A DNA stretch of 64,000 nucleotides, from the NCBI GenBank assembly GCA_035726825.1, contig JALNTX010000016.1, positions 1 to 64,000 on the forward strand. Direction: 5' to 3'. Every line of letters begins with the position of its first letter. Position 1 is the stretch's first letter. This DNA comes from Pseudocitrobacter sp913778145 (GTDB taxonomy: Bacteria > Pseudomonadota > Gammaproteobacteria > Enterobacterales > Enterobacteriaceae). Positions 16,215 through 25,208 of the stretch are shown here, one piece after another. The notes beneath the pieces were generated by a model, which worked only from the letters and a program-made list of their open reading frames with translations, searched no databases and was not told the origin of the DNA. The position numbers and the translations under genes were made by a program.

Positions 16215-18731
16215 ATGGAGCATTGGCGAGTCACAGCCTGGCAGGTTGGCGGTCTGATGACCCTATTCTGCCTTGGGTCCGGCTTTTGTCGTGCTGAACA
16301 ATCAGGCACAGGTGAGGGCACGACAGATTATGAATTCGATAATAGTTTTATCGTGGGTAGCCAACAGCAAGCCAGCCTGAAACGATTTGATGCGCTGGCC
16401 TTCAAACCAGGCGTTTACTCAGTAGATGTTTACACCAATGAAAGCTGGAAAGGCCGTTATGACGTTCACGTTGATCGTACCAGCGATGGTAAGCCATTGA
16501 TTTGCTACACCAAAGAAATGCTTGAAAACTTCGGTCTCTCGCCTGAAAAACTCAACTCAACGAAAAGTAATGATAAGAAATTTTGTGGCACTCTTGCCGA
16601 TTGGAATAGCGAACCTGCGCTTAAGGATACCTTCAGCGCATCGGCCATGCGTCTCGATTTTAGCGTGCCGCAGCAACTCACCGACGGTAGCGGCGGCAGC
16701 TATATTCCGCCCCAATTCTGGGATCAAGGAGTGCCGGGCCTCAATCTGGGCTATACCGCTAACTATTATAATATTCTTAAATCAGATAGTGACGATAAGG
16801 GGGCCAGCGCTTATCTCGGGATCAACGCAGGTCTTTCAGCTCTGGGATGGCAACTACGCCATTCAGGAAATTATACCTGGGATGAAAATAGCGGTGAAAA
16901 TAAATGGACCAGCAACCAAACTTATTTACGCCGCCCGATAGCACCGATGAAATCCGTATTAACAATGGGGCAATTCAATACTAACGGAACTTTCTTTGAC
17001 ACCATTCGTCTGCTGGGTGGAAGCTTACAGACTGACGATTTAATGTTCTCTGATAATATGCGCAGCTACGCCCCGGTAGTAAATGGTGTCGCACAAACTA
17101 ACGCCCTCGTCACGGTCCGTCAGGATGGCAATATCATTTATCAAACCACGGTCACACCCGGCCCCTTTAGCTTAACGGATGTCTATCCAGCAGGAACAGG
17201 TAACGATCTTATTGTAACCTTGCAGGAAGCAGATGGTCGAACATCAACCTGGTCAATCCCATACGATTCCGTTGTTCAACTGCTACATCCCGGGATGGCA
17301 TTGTATGGTGTTGCCGCAGGTCAGGTAGACGAAGATGACCTGCGCGACAAACCGACACTCGGCCAGGCGAATTTCCAGTACGGATTAAATAATACGCTTA
17401 CCCTATATTCCGCATTAACTGGATTTAATGACTATCAGGCAGGACAAATTGGGACAGGTATTAATACCGGAATCGGTGCACTGGGTTTCGATATCACTCA
17501 AGCCCGAACAAAATTACCAAATGGTTCCAGCTCAGGGCAAGAATATCGCGCAACATTTAGCCGTATGTTCGGAGTGTCACAAACCAGTGTAAACATTCAG
17601 GGATGGGTTAATAGTTCCGATAACTACTACTCACTGCGCGACGCCATCTATGCACGGGATGATCAGATGCGGGGAATTATTAGCAGCAATATTCGGCAAA
17701 AAAGCGGGGTGAGTTACTCTATCAATCAGCAATTCCCGGATCCCTGGGGATCGCTCTATCTTAATGGCTCAATCACCCGTTACTGGAACTACTCCGGTAA
17801 AGAGCAGCAATACTCACTAGGCTACAGCAACAACTGGGGGAATCTTAGCTGGTCTGTCACCGTGCAACGCACCTATTCCAATGAAACGGACAGCACGGAT
17901 GATAACGGCACCACATCATCCCGACGAATCAAAGAGGATATGATTTTTCTGAGCTTTAGTTATCCGCTGTTCCAGAGCGAAAACAGTTCAGTCGCCCTTT
18001 CTTCAAACACGCAATTTAAAGATTTCTCCTTTGATCGCAGCCAGTTAGGGGTCAATGGTTCCGTTGGTGAGGATCATGCGCTTACCTGGGGGGTCAACAG
18101 TAACGTCGATAAAGATGGAAGCTATACCACCAGCGTTAACGGTGGATATATCTTCCCTAAAATCGATCTCTCCGGCAGTTATAGCTACGGGCGACGCTAC
18201 CAGCAAACGTCAGCGTCTGCCGAAGGTTCTATCGTAGCAATTCCTGGAGAAGTGATTTTAACATCGACAACCGGCACGACACTGGCCGTTGTCGAGGCGA
18301 AAGATGCCGCGGGGGCCAGCATTGTAGGCGCCCCAACATGGGTTGATAACGATGGCTATGCTGTTGTCTCCTCACTGCAACCCTATCGTGTGAACAACAT
18401 TGAAATCGACCCGAAAGGGATTGATGAAGATGTCCAATTCTCCAGCACCGAGGCGCGAACGGTACCTTATGAAGGCAGTATCGTAAAAGTCGTCTTCAAT
18501 ACCCGTCGCGAAAAAACGCGTATCTTTATTGCCCGACAGAGTAATGGTATGCCGCTGCCGTTCGGGTCTGAAATCACCGATGGACGAGGAAAATCATTCG
18601 GTTTCGTCGGCCAGGGCAGCACCCTTTATATCACCGGGGATAATGTGAAAAACGCCTGGGTGCGCTGGGATGGAGGGCAGTGCCAGGTGGTACTGCCGGT
18701 CAGTGGCTCACAACAGTTGAGGTGCTTATGA
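16215..18731 (+). CDS. Outer membrane usher, second operon
   Basis: An 838-residue FimD-type usher. Signal peptide about 1-27, then FDNSFIVG and FKPGVYSVDVYTN of the N-terminal domain, the plug region around SYAPVVNGVAQTNALVTV, the beta-barrel, and C-terminal domains with cysteines in GGQCQVVLP and LRCL. Length is normal. Its TGA stop overlaps the ATG of the adhesin gene (ATGA), so the two are translationally coupled. Codon use is more AT-rich than in nik or parC, in line with an acquired fimbrial locus. Confidence 0.95.
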   Translation: MEHWRVTAWQVGGLMTLFCLGSGFCRAEQSGTGEGTTDYEFDNSFIVGSQQQASLKRFDALAFKPGVYSVDVYTNESWKGRYDVHVDRTSDGKPLICYTKEMLENFGLSPEKLNSTKSNDKKFCGTLADWNSEPALKDTFSASAMRLDFSVPQQLTDGSGGSYIPPQFWDQGVPGLNLGYTANYYNILKSDSDDKGASAYLGINAGLSALGWQLRHSGNYTWDENSGENKWTSNQTYLRRPIAPMKSVLTMGQFNTNGTFFDTIRLLGGSLQTDDLMFSDNMRSYAPVVNGVAQTNALVTVRQDGNIIYQTTVTPGPFSLTDVYPAGTGNDLIVTLQEADGRTSTWSIPYDSVVQLLHPGMALYGVAAGQVDEDDLRDKPTLGQANFQYGLNNTLTLYSALTGFNDYQAGQIGTGINTGIGALGFDITQARTKLPNGSSSGQEYRATFSRMFGVSQTSVNIQGWVNSSDNYYSLRDAIYARDDQMRGIISSNIRQKSGVSYSINQQFPDPWGSLYLNGSITRYWNYSGKEQQYSLGYSNNWGNLSWSVTVQRTYSNETDSTDDNGTTSSRRIKEDMIFLSFSYPLFQSENSSVALSSNTQFKDFSFDRSQLGVNGSVGEDHALTWGVNSNVDKDGSYTTSVNGGYIFPKIDLSGSYSYGRRYQQTSASAEGSIVAIPGEVILTSTTGTTLAVVEAKDAAGASIVGAPTWVDNDGYAVVSSLQPYRVNNIEIDPKGIDEDVQFSSTEARTVPYEGSIVKVVFNTRREKTRIFIARQSNGMPLPFGSEITDGRGKSFGFVGQGSTLYITGDNVKNAWVRWDGGQCQVVLPVSGSQQLRCL

Positions 18732-19711
18732 ATCGGCACAAACAATGGTGGCTGGCGGGATTACTACTCACATGCGGCGTTGCTCACGCCAACTGTCAAT
18801 TGAGTTCCGGGAACACCACCGCTACACCGTTCTACATGGATGTCGGTCGGGTGATGGTACAGCCTCAAACGCCGCCAGGAACCGTTATTGCCAGCCGTAG
18901 CTGGCCACTTCGTGATAATCGTGCACAACTGTTGTGTAATGGCTCTCAAACATTAGAAGCGCAAGTCATCGCAGCGGGCAGTCGTCAGAATGGTAATCAA
19001 ATCTGGTCGACTAACATTCCAGGGATCGGACTACGTTTTACCCTACAACGTCAGGCTCAACAGGTTGTCTATCCGGGTAAACTCAATGTCGGAGGTAAAG
19101 GGGACAGCAGCATTTCGTTGCGGGATTTAACGTTCAAACTAGATGTCATTAAAACTGCCGATCTTGTCGGCAGTGGAGCCGTTAGTGCCGGACAATATAC
19201 GACCTTCGGCAGTGGCAACAATGTATTGTTAAATACATGGATGCGAGATAACTCACTGATCGTGGTAGCGCCGTCTTGTCGCATTATGAGCAATAATAAC
19301 TTTCGTATAAATTTAGGCACCATTCCACTTACCGCCCTCAAGGGGCAAGGAACCGGTGCGGGAGGCAGAAATTTTGCGATCCGTATGCAATGTGCGGGCA
19401 GCGTTAGCATCTCTGGTACACATGTGAACATGACTTTTGACGGAAATACTCCCGATGGCATCTCGCCAGCACTGGGGGTGATTCGTAATGAAAGTCGCAG
19501 TAATAGCGCAGCCGTGGGAATTGGTGTTCAATTAATGGACGAAACTCGTCGCCCGGTTCCTTTCCGCCAGGCAAGCCATGTCGCTACGCTGAACAGTTCG
19601 CCGCTTCAATTCCTGAACTTGCGCTATTTCGCTCGCTTTTATCAGTATCAACAAAAAGCCTCTGCCGGGAGCGTCACCGGGCACATGGTATTTCGTGTGA
19701 GTTATAACTAA
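18728..19711 (+). CDS. Fimbrial tip adhesin/subunit, second operon
   Basis: A 327-residue exported protein. The ATG at 18728 follows GAGGTG and overlaps the usher stop; the earlier in-frame ATG at 18680 lies inside the usher. The signal peptide runs to VAHA. An N-terminal domain of about 160 residues with paired cysteines (ANCQLSSG, LLCNGSQ) precedes a pilin-like domain (from about VAPSCRIM), with a further cysteine in RMQCAGS, ending MVFRVSYN. Size, two domains and last position suggest the tip adhesin. It converges with nikR, with 1 bp between the stop codons. No ligand can be suggested. Confidence 0.82.
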   Translation: MNRHKQWWLAGLLLTCGVAHANCQLSSGNTTATPFYMDVGRVMVQPQTPPGTVIASRSWPLRDNRAQLLCNGSQTLEAQVIAAGSRQNGNQIWSTNIPGIGLRFTLQRQAQQVVYPGKLNVGGKGDSSISLRDLTFKLDVIKTADLVGSGAVSAGQYTTFGSGNNVLLNTWMRDNSLIVVAPSCRIMSNNNFRINLGTIPLTALKGQGTGAGGRNFAIRMQCAGSVSISGTHVNMTFDGNTPDGISPALGVIRNESRSNSAAVGIGVQLMDETRRPVPFRQASHVATLNSSPLQFLNLRYFARFYQYQQKASAGSVTGHMVFRVSYN

Positions 19712-19712
19712 C

Positions 19713-20111
19713 TCACTCCTCCGGCAGGCACTGCAAATGCCCGTGCCGCACGCCGCGCTGGGCGATAACATCATCGGCAAAATGCTGCACGTCACCCATG
19801 TCGCCTTTCAGCACGGCGATTTCCAGACAGTCGTCGTGGTTGATGTGGACATGCAGCGTGGCAACGGAGAGATCGTGGTGGTGATGTTGTGTGGAGACAA
19901 TGCGGCTGGCTAAGTCGCGTTTTTCATGTTCATAGACATAGGAGAGAACCGCAAAGCCCTGGGTGCCGTGCTCCTGCGTCGTTTCCTGCGCCAGCGCATC
20001 CCGCAGAATATCGCGGATCGCCTCTGAGCGGTTGTTGTAGCCACGACGCTGACTCAGGCTGTCCAGCGTCTCCAGTAAATCGTCATCCAGGGTGATGGTA
20101 ACTCGTTGCAT
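19713..20111 (-). CDS. nikR: Nickel-responsive repressor NikR
   Basis: A 132-residue ribbon-helix-helix repressor. The start at 20111 gives MQRVTITLDDDLLETLDSL, identical to E. coli; upstream in-frame starts overlap nikE and add unrelated sequence. The N-terminal arm binds DNA. The C-terminal ACT-type domain has the four high-affinity nickel ligands His76, His87, His89 and Cys95. With nickel bound it represses nikABCDE. It lies 4 bp after nikE and so is expressed from the nik promoter or an internal one. A matching operator lies upstream of nikA. Confidence 0.97.
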   Translation of the reverse strand: MQRVTITLDDDLLETLDSLSQRRGYNNRSEAIRDILRDALAQETTQEHGTQGFAVLSYVYEHEKRDLASRIVSTQHHHHDLSVATLHVHINHDDCLEIAVLKGDMGDVQHFADDVIAQRGVRHGHLQCLPEE

Positions 20112-20115
20112 AGAC

Positions 20116-20922
20116 TTAAACCTTTTCTGCGGCGCGACGGCGCACGGGGAATGCGGGTAATACTGCGTTTTGTAGCACACGTCCGGCATCAGAGGAAAAG
20201 GCCAATCTCTCCCCCACGGTCTGTGTTTCAACAATGTACCCGTTATCCATCACCATCACCCGCTGGCAAAAGCGTTCTACAAGACGTAAGTCGTGGGTGA
20301 TGAACAGGCAGGCGGTGCCAAACTGTTGTTGCAGCTTTTTCAGCAGGCGAATGACGCCCGCCTGTAACACGAGATCAAGGTTAGAAACCGCTTCATCCAG
20401 AATCAGCAGTTTCGGTTCGACCGCCAGCGCGCGCGCCAGGCAGACACGCTGAAGCTGGCCGCCGCTTAACTGCGGTGGGCGCTTGTCGAGCACGCTATCA
20501 TCAAGATCCACCGCCTTCAGCATTTCGCTGGCGCGCGCCAGTTGTTCGGATTTTTTCAGTGATAGAAGGTGACGCATTGGCTCGCGCAGGATCTCGCGCA
20601 CGGTTTTGCGTGGATTCACGGCGCTGATGGAGTCCTGAAATACCATCTGAATATCGCGACGGAATGCTTTACGCTGGGCGCGATTAAGCTTCGCCAGCGG
20701 TTCGCCGCGCCAGCTAATATTCCCTTGTGAGGGCGATTCTAAGCCTACCAGTAGCCGCGCGAGGGTGCTTTTTCCGCAGCCGCTGCGCCCCAGCAGGGCG
20801 ACGGTTTCACCGCTTTTCAGGGTCAGCGAAACGTTATTCAGCACCGCCTGGTGTTGATGTTTTCCGCTGAATCCACCGTGCGCATAGTGATGTGAAAGGT
20901 CGCAGACGTTAAGTAAAGTCAT
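20116..20922 (-). CDS. nikE: Nickel ABC transporter ATPase NikE
   Basis: A 268-residue ABC ATPase. Walker A is GRSGCGKST (45-53), the signature is LSGGQLQR, and Walker B is LLILDEAVSNLD. The C-terminal extension is that of the oligopeptide/nickel (DppF/NikE) type. With NikD it powers Ni(II) import through NikBC. It overlaps nikD by 4 bp (ATGA type), so the subunits are made in step. Confidence 0.96.
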   Translation of the reverse strand: MTLLNVCDLSHHYAHGGFSGKHQHQAVLNNVSLTLKSGETVALLGRSGCGKSTLARLLVGLESPSQGNISWRGEPLAKLNRAQRKAFRRDIQMVFQDSISAVNPRKTVREILREPMRHLLSLKKSEQLARASEMLKAVDLDDSVLDKRPPQLSGGQLQRVCLARALAVEPKLLILDEAVSNLDLVLQAGVIRLLKKLQQQFGTACLFITHDLRLVERFCQRVMVMDNGYIVETQTVGERLAFSSDAGRVLQNAVLPAFPVRRRAAEKV

Positions 20923-21683
20923 GATGCCAGCTCCATACCGTAAAGAGCGAGATGCGCGGAAACCAGGCTGCGCGTCACCGCATGTTTGGGGGCGTTAAAC
21001 AGCGTTTCGACATCGCCCTGTTCGACAATCTTACCGTCAGACATCACCGCCACGTCATCCGCCAGACGCGCTACCACGCCCATATCATGGGTGACCAGCA
21101 GCATCCCCGGTGCCTGTTTTTGCATAATGTTTTCCAGCAGATCGAGAATGCGCGCCTGTGCTACCACGTCGAGGTCGGTGGTCGGTTCATCGGCGATGAT
21201 AAACGGCGACTCGCACAGCACCGCCATCGCAATCATCATGCGTTGCAACATACCGCCGCTCATCTCGAACGGGTACAGCTTCAGCACACGCGGAGCGTTT
21301 TCCAGCCCCACCGCTTCTAAGGCAGCGGTAAGCGTGGCATCGTCGGCGGGTTTCCCTAACGCCAGGCAGGTTTCCCGCGCGTGGGTGTGCATGGTGTGCA
21401 GCGGATTAAAGGCGCTGCGCGGGTTCTGCATGATGGTGGCAATTTTGATCCCGCGCAGGGCGCAAGGCGAAACCGGTTTGCCATCGGCTAAAATTTCCCC
21501 CGCCGTCTGGCGAACGCCTGCGGGCAAAATGCCCAGCGCCGCGGCGCAGGTTAATGATTTCCCGCTGCCGCTACCGCCGACTAACGCCAGCACGCGCCCG
21601 CGTTGCAGGGTTAACGATACGCCGTGCACCAGCGGCTGCGCGGCCTGTAGCGCGATATCGCGCAGTTCAATCTGTTGCGGCAT
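20919..21683 (-). CDS. nikD: Nickel ABC transporter ATPase NikD
   Basis: A 254-residue ABC ATPase with Walker A GGSGSGKS (36-43), signature MSGGMLQR and Walker B FIIADEPTTDLD. It is the second ATPase of the NikABCDE importer. The ATG overlaps the nikC stop by one base (TAATG). All motifs are intact. Confidence 0.96.
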   Translation of the reverse strand: MPQQIELRDIALQAAQPLVHGVSLTLQRGRVLALVGGSGSGKSLTCAAALGILPAGVRQTAGEILADGKPVSPCALRGIKIATIMQNPRSAFNPLHTMHTHARETCLALGKPADDATLTAALEAVGLENAPRVLKLYPFEMSGGMLQRMMIAMAVLCESPFIIADEPTTDLDVVAQARILDLLENIMQKQAPGMLLVTHDMGVVARLADDVAVMSDGKIVEQGDVETLFNAPKHAVTRSLVSAHLALYGMELAS

Positions 21684-22516
21684 TAGTGTGCATGCTCCGT
21701 CACCAGATGAGGATCCAGATGATCGCGCAGTGCGTCACCTACCAGGTTAAAGGCCATCACGCTGATAAACAGCGCCAGCCCCGGCCAGAACATTTGCAGT
21801 GGCTGGGTCCAGATATACTGGCGCGCGTCGTTAATCATCACGCCCCATTCGGCGGTCGGCGCGGTCACGCCGAGGCCGAGGAAGGACATCCCCGCGACGT
21901 GCAGCATCATATGGCCGATATCCAGCGTTGCCAGCACCAGCAGCGAAGGGATCACCGCCCCCGCCAGATGATCGACAAACACCCGCACATGGCCCGCGCC
22001 GGAAAGCCGTGACGCCAGCACAAACTCGCGCTGGCGTAGTGAAATCACCAGGCTTCGCACCATGCGCGCGTACCACGCCCAGTGCGACAGGGCGATGGCG
22101 ATAATCACGTTGGTCAACCCGGTGCCGAGCACGCCAACCATAAAGAACGACAGAATCGACGTCGGGAAGGTCATAAACATATCCGCGACGCGCATGGTAG
22201 CCTGATCAACGCGCCCGCCAATCAACCCGGCGCTGCCGCCAATAATCAGCCCTAATGTCAGCACTAACAGCAGGCAGGCCATTACCGAACCGAGCGACAC
22301 GCGGGTCGCCGCCATCAGCCGCGAGAAAATATCACGCCCTAAGTGATCGGTGCCCAGCCAGTGCTGCGCATCCGGCGAAAGCAGGCGCGACGGCAGATCA
22401 ATCGCCTGGGGGTCATACGGCAGCCACCACTGGCTGGTAAGCGCAATCAGCGCCAGCAGAGCGATAATGATCAGCGCCAGGCGTACCGACCAGCGGGAAG
22501 AGAGGAAAAAGTTCAC
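21683..22516 (-). CDS. nikC: Nickel ABC transporter permease NikC
   Basis: A 277-residue inner membrane permease of the DppC/NikC family, with about six helices. The motif LGTDHLGRDIFSRLMAATR after the first periplasmic loop is typical, and the EAA-type loop is near QREFVLASRLSGAG. It forms the channel with NikB. It overlaps nikB by 4 bp. Confidence 0.96.
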   Translation of the reverse strand: MNFFLSSRWSVRLALIIIALLALIALTSQWWLPYDPQAIDLPSRLLSPDAQHWLGTDHLGRDIFSRLMAATRVSLGSVMACLLLVLTLGLIIGGSAGLIGGRVDQATMRVADMFMTFPTSILSFFMVGVLGTGLTNVIIAIALSHWAWYARMVRSLVISLRQREFVLASRLSGAGHVRVFVDHLAGAVIPSLLVLATLDIGHMMLHVAGMSFLGLGVTAPTAEWGVMINDARQYIWTQPLQMFWPGLALFISVMAFNLVGDALRDHLDPHLVTEHAH

Positions 22517-23457
22517 GCGTGCGCTCCTTCATGACGACGAATGCGCGGGTCCAGCGCGGCGTTGAGTAAATCAACAATCAAATTACAGACCACAAAAACC
22601 ACCACCATCATCAGCGTAAAGCACTGGATCACCGGATAGTCACGGTTGAAAATCGCCGACACCGCATAGCGCCCGACGCCCGGCCAGGCAAAGATGTTTT
22701 CGATAATCATCGTCCCGCCAATCAGTTCGCCGATGTGCATCCCCACGGCAGTGATCATCGGCAGCGAGGCATTGCGCAGGATATGGCGGCGTTCGGTCTG
22801 TTTGTCGTTCAGGCCGCGCAGCCGCGCCCAGGTCACATGACGCTGACCGGCGACGTCCAGCATGCTGGCGCGCAGCAGACGCGCGTTAATCGCCAGCGAC
22901 ATAAAGGCGATGGAAACCGCAGGCAGAATGATGTGTTGCCAGCCGCCGTAACCCATCGCGGGCAGCCATTGCAGATAGACCGAGAAGAACATCACCAGCA
23001 AAAACGCCAGCCAGAAGTTGGGCATCGACACGCCAAGAAATGCGATAAAGCGCACGGCAAAATCCGGCAGACGATCGCGATGACGTGCCGCCCAGATCCC
23101 GAGCGGTACGGAGGTCAGCAGAATTAGCACCAGCGCCGCGCCCGCCAGTTCCAGCGTGGCGGGCAGGAAGTTCAGCATATCGTCCAGCACCGGGCGCTGC
23201 GTGGCAAACGAGATGCCGAAATCAAGATGCAGCGCCTTCCACAACCAGGTTCCGTACTGCACATACAGCGGCTGATCCAGCCCGAGCATGGTGCGGGTAG
23301 AGGCCAGCATATCCGGCGTCGGCGGCAGGTTAGACAGACGCAGATAATCGAGCGCCGGGTCGCCGGTGCCGAGGCGCAGCATCAAAAAAATAATCACCGA
23401 GGCGGCGAACACCATCGGGATCAGCAGCAGCACGCGGCGGAATACGTAACGCAACAT
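22513..23457 (-). CDS. nikB: Nickel ABC transporter permease NikB
   Basis: A 314-residue DppB/NikB-type permease. The N terminus is MLRYVFRRVLLLIPMVFA, and PLYVQYGTWLWKALHLDFG follows the first periplasmic segment. The EAA loop is RHVTWARLRGLNDKQ. About six membrane helices. The partner of NikC. The start overlaps the nikA stop by one base. Confidence 0.96.
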   Translation of the reverse strand: MLRYVFRRVLLLIPMVFAASVIIFLMLRLGTGDPALDYLRLSNLPPTPDMLASTRTMLGLDQPLYVQYGTWLWKALHLDFGISFATQRPVLDDMLNFLPATLELAGAALVLILLTSVPLGIWAARHRDRLPDFAVRFIAFLGVSMPNFWLAFLLVMFFSVYLQWLPAMGYGGWQHIILPAVSIAFMSLAINARLLRASMLDVAGQRHVTWARLRGLNDKQTERRHILRNASLPMITAVGMHIGELIGGTMIIENIFAWPGVGRYAVSAIFNRDYPVIQCFTLMMVVVFVVCNLIVDLLNAALDPRIRRHEGAHA

Positions 23458-25028
23458 CAGGGTTTCACCGGGTTAATCTGTTCAAAAGGAATGTCGCTGG
23501 CGATGGGCGCGTAGGGGATTTTGCCCAGTTCAGGTTTCGCCACCACCATCATCGACACGTAGCTAATCGGCAGATACACCGCGTCGCTATGCAGGCGCGT
23601 CAAAATATCGCGGTAAAGCGCCTGGCGTTTTGTTTCGTCGGTGGTTTCCAGCACTTCGCCAATCTCTTTATCAATCAGCGGCTTGTCGGCTAATCCTTGC
23701 TGCGCCTGGAAATCAGCGTGAGACGGCACGCGCATCGAACTTAAAAACGCGTGCGGATCGTACGGCGCGCCCCAGGTGCGGTTGAAGATCATGCCAAAGC
23801 GACCGTCGCGCTGGCGGGCGTAAATACTGCTCTCTTCTTCGCCGATCAGGGCGACATCGACGCCAATCTGGTGCATATCGGCCTGGATAATCTCCGCCAT
23901 CGATTTACTTAACGCATCGGTGCCGATAAACGACAGTTCAATGCGCAGCGGCTGACCGTTTTTCTCGCGGATATCTTTGCCTGCGGGCAGCGTCCAGCCT
24001 GCTTTTTCCAGAAGATTTTTCGCCAGTAGCGGATCGTACTGGCGCGGTTTCAGTTTGAGATCGGCATAAGGTACGGTCGGCGCAAACAGCGTATCCGCCA
24101 CCTGCTGCGTGCCGTAAAGCACGTTGTCGATCAGGGATTTTTTATTCACCGCGTGATTAAGCGCTTCGCGCACCGCCAACTCGTTGGTGGGCGCTTTGGC
24201 CGAGTTCAGTGCCAGCATCACCGTTTCAATCGGCTGTGAAAGCTGGGTACGGTACGCCGGGTTGTGGCTGAAACGCTCAAAGGTATCGAGCGGCAATAAC
24301 CCTTCATTACCGTAAAGAAGATCGATATCGCCGGTTTCAAACGCCACTGCGCGGGTGGTCGGATCCGGGATCACTTTGATCGTTATCTGGCGAATCGTCG
24401 GTTTCTCGCCCCAATATTTATCGTTACGCACCAGCACGTCGTACTGATTCAGCTTCGACTCTTTCAGCACCCACGGGCCGGTGCCGATGGGCGCTTTGAT
24501 CCCGCGCAGAGTCTCGTTATCTTTAAACTGCGACGGGGCGATAAAGCGGAAAGGCCGGGGTAACGCCAGCTCTTGCAGGAAGGGGTAATAGGCGCTTTTC
24601 AGCGTGATTTGTAGCTCGGTTTTGTTCAGGGCTTTGACATCCACAATCTGGTTGGTTAACTCAAGCCAGGCATGACGCTGACGGTTATCAAGCACCGCGC
24701 GGAAGTTCTCTGCCGCCGCCTGGGCGTTAAACGGTTCGCCGTTGGAGAAGGTGACGTCATCGCGCAGGGTGAAGGTCCAGGTTTTGCCATCTTCGGAATG
24801 GGTCCAGCTTTTTGCCAGCCAGGGTTTGACCGAGCCATCGGCCTGATATTTCACCAGCGGTTCATAGACCATGCTCTGGGCAAACATCTGATTCGGCGTA
24901 TAAAGATGCGGATTGAGCGGCCCGACATTAACCGGCCAAGCGGTGGTAATTTCATCTGGCGCAGCGGCGTGTGCAAAAAACGAGGCACAGGTCAGCAGCG
25001 CAATGAGCGTGCGACGGAGAATGGACAA
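23457..25028 (-). CDS. nikA: Periplasmic nickel-binding protein NikA
   Basis: A 523-residue class-5 solute-binding protein with a signal peptide of about 22 residues (ending AHAAA). The mature start APDEITTAWPVNVGPLNPHL is that of NikA. The stretch RTWGAPYDPHAF carries the His that coordinates the nickel chelate in E. coli NikA. It captures Ni(II), probably as a chelate, in the periplasm and passes it to NikBC. It is the first gene of the operon; a NikR operator lies 39 bp upstream of its start. Confidence 0.97.
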   Translation of the reverse strand: MSILRRTLIALLTCASFFAHAAAPDEITTAWPVNVGPLNPHLYTPNQMFAQSMVYEPLVKYQADGSVKPWLAKSWTHSEDGKTWTFTLRDDVTFSNGEPFNAQAAAENFRAVLDNRQRHAWLELTNQIVDVKALNKTELQITLKSAYYPFLQELALPRPFRFIAPSQFKDNETLRGIKAPIGTGPWVLKESKLNQYDVLVRNDKYWGEKPTIRQITIKVIPDPTTRAVAFETGDIDLLYGNEGLLPLDTFERFSHNPAYRTQLSQPIETVMLALNSAKAPTNELAVREALNHAVNKKSLIDNVLYGTQQVADTLFAPTVPYADLKLKPRQYDPLLAKNLLEKAGWTLPAGKDIREKNGQPLRIELSFIGTDALSKSMAEIIQADMHQIGVDVALIGEEESSIYARQRDGRFGMIFNRTWGAPYDPHAFLSSMRVPSHADFQAQQGLADKPLIDKEIGEVLETTDETKRQALYRDILTRLHSDAVYLPISYVSMMVVAKPELGKIPYAPIASDIPFEQINPVKP

Positions 25029-25066
25029 AACGATGACCTTCAGTGAAAAGGAGTAAGACTAAGTGA

Positions 25067-25094
25067 GTATGATGATTTTAAGGATTCATCATAC
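25067..25094 (-). promoter_or_regulatory. NikR operator
   Basis: GTATGA (25067-25072), exactly 16 bp, then TCATAC (25089-25094): the complete palindromic NikR consensus. It lies just upstream of nikA and should overlap the nik promoter, so nickel-loaded NikR would block transcription of the operon. Confidence 0.95.
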
Positions 25095-25101
25095 GTTTGG
25101 G

Positions 25102-25115
25102 CTGTGCTGGATCAA
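25102..25115 (-). promoter_or_regulatory. Weak FNR-like site upstream of nikA
   Basis: On the minus strand TTGAT-CCAG-CACAG has one perfect FNR half-site; the second half matches at only two of five positions. E. coli nikA is FNR-activated, and the position is right for such a site relative to the NikR operator. Confidence 0.35.
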
Positions 25116-25169
25116 TTTATGCGCCGAATTGACGGAAGGGTTCAATATTGTGTCGTGATGTTCGCAGAT

Positions 25170-25199
25170 AAAAAAAGCGGAGCCCGTTGCAGGCTCCGC
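25170..25199 (-). terminator. Intrinsic terminator of gss
   Basis: Perfect arms GCGGAGCC (25177-25184) and GGCTCCGC (25192-25199) with a 7-nt loop. On the minus strand they are followed by seven T. It begins 10 bp after the gss stop. Confidence 0.93.
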
Positions 25200-25208
25200 C
25201 TCAGAGGT

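Noticed and set aside
25102..25115. Definite FNR operator at nikA
   Set aside because: Only one half-site fits the consensus; kept as a low-confidence feature, not as a finding.
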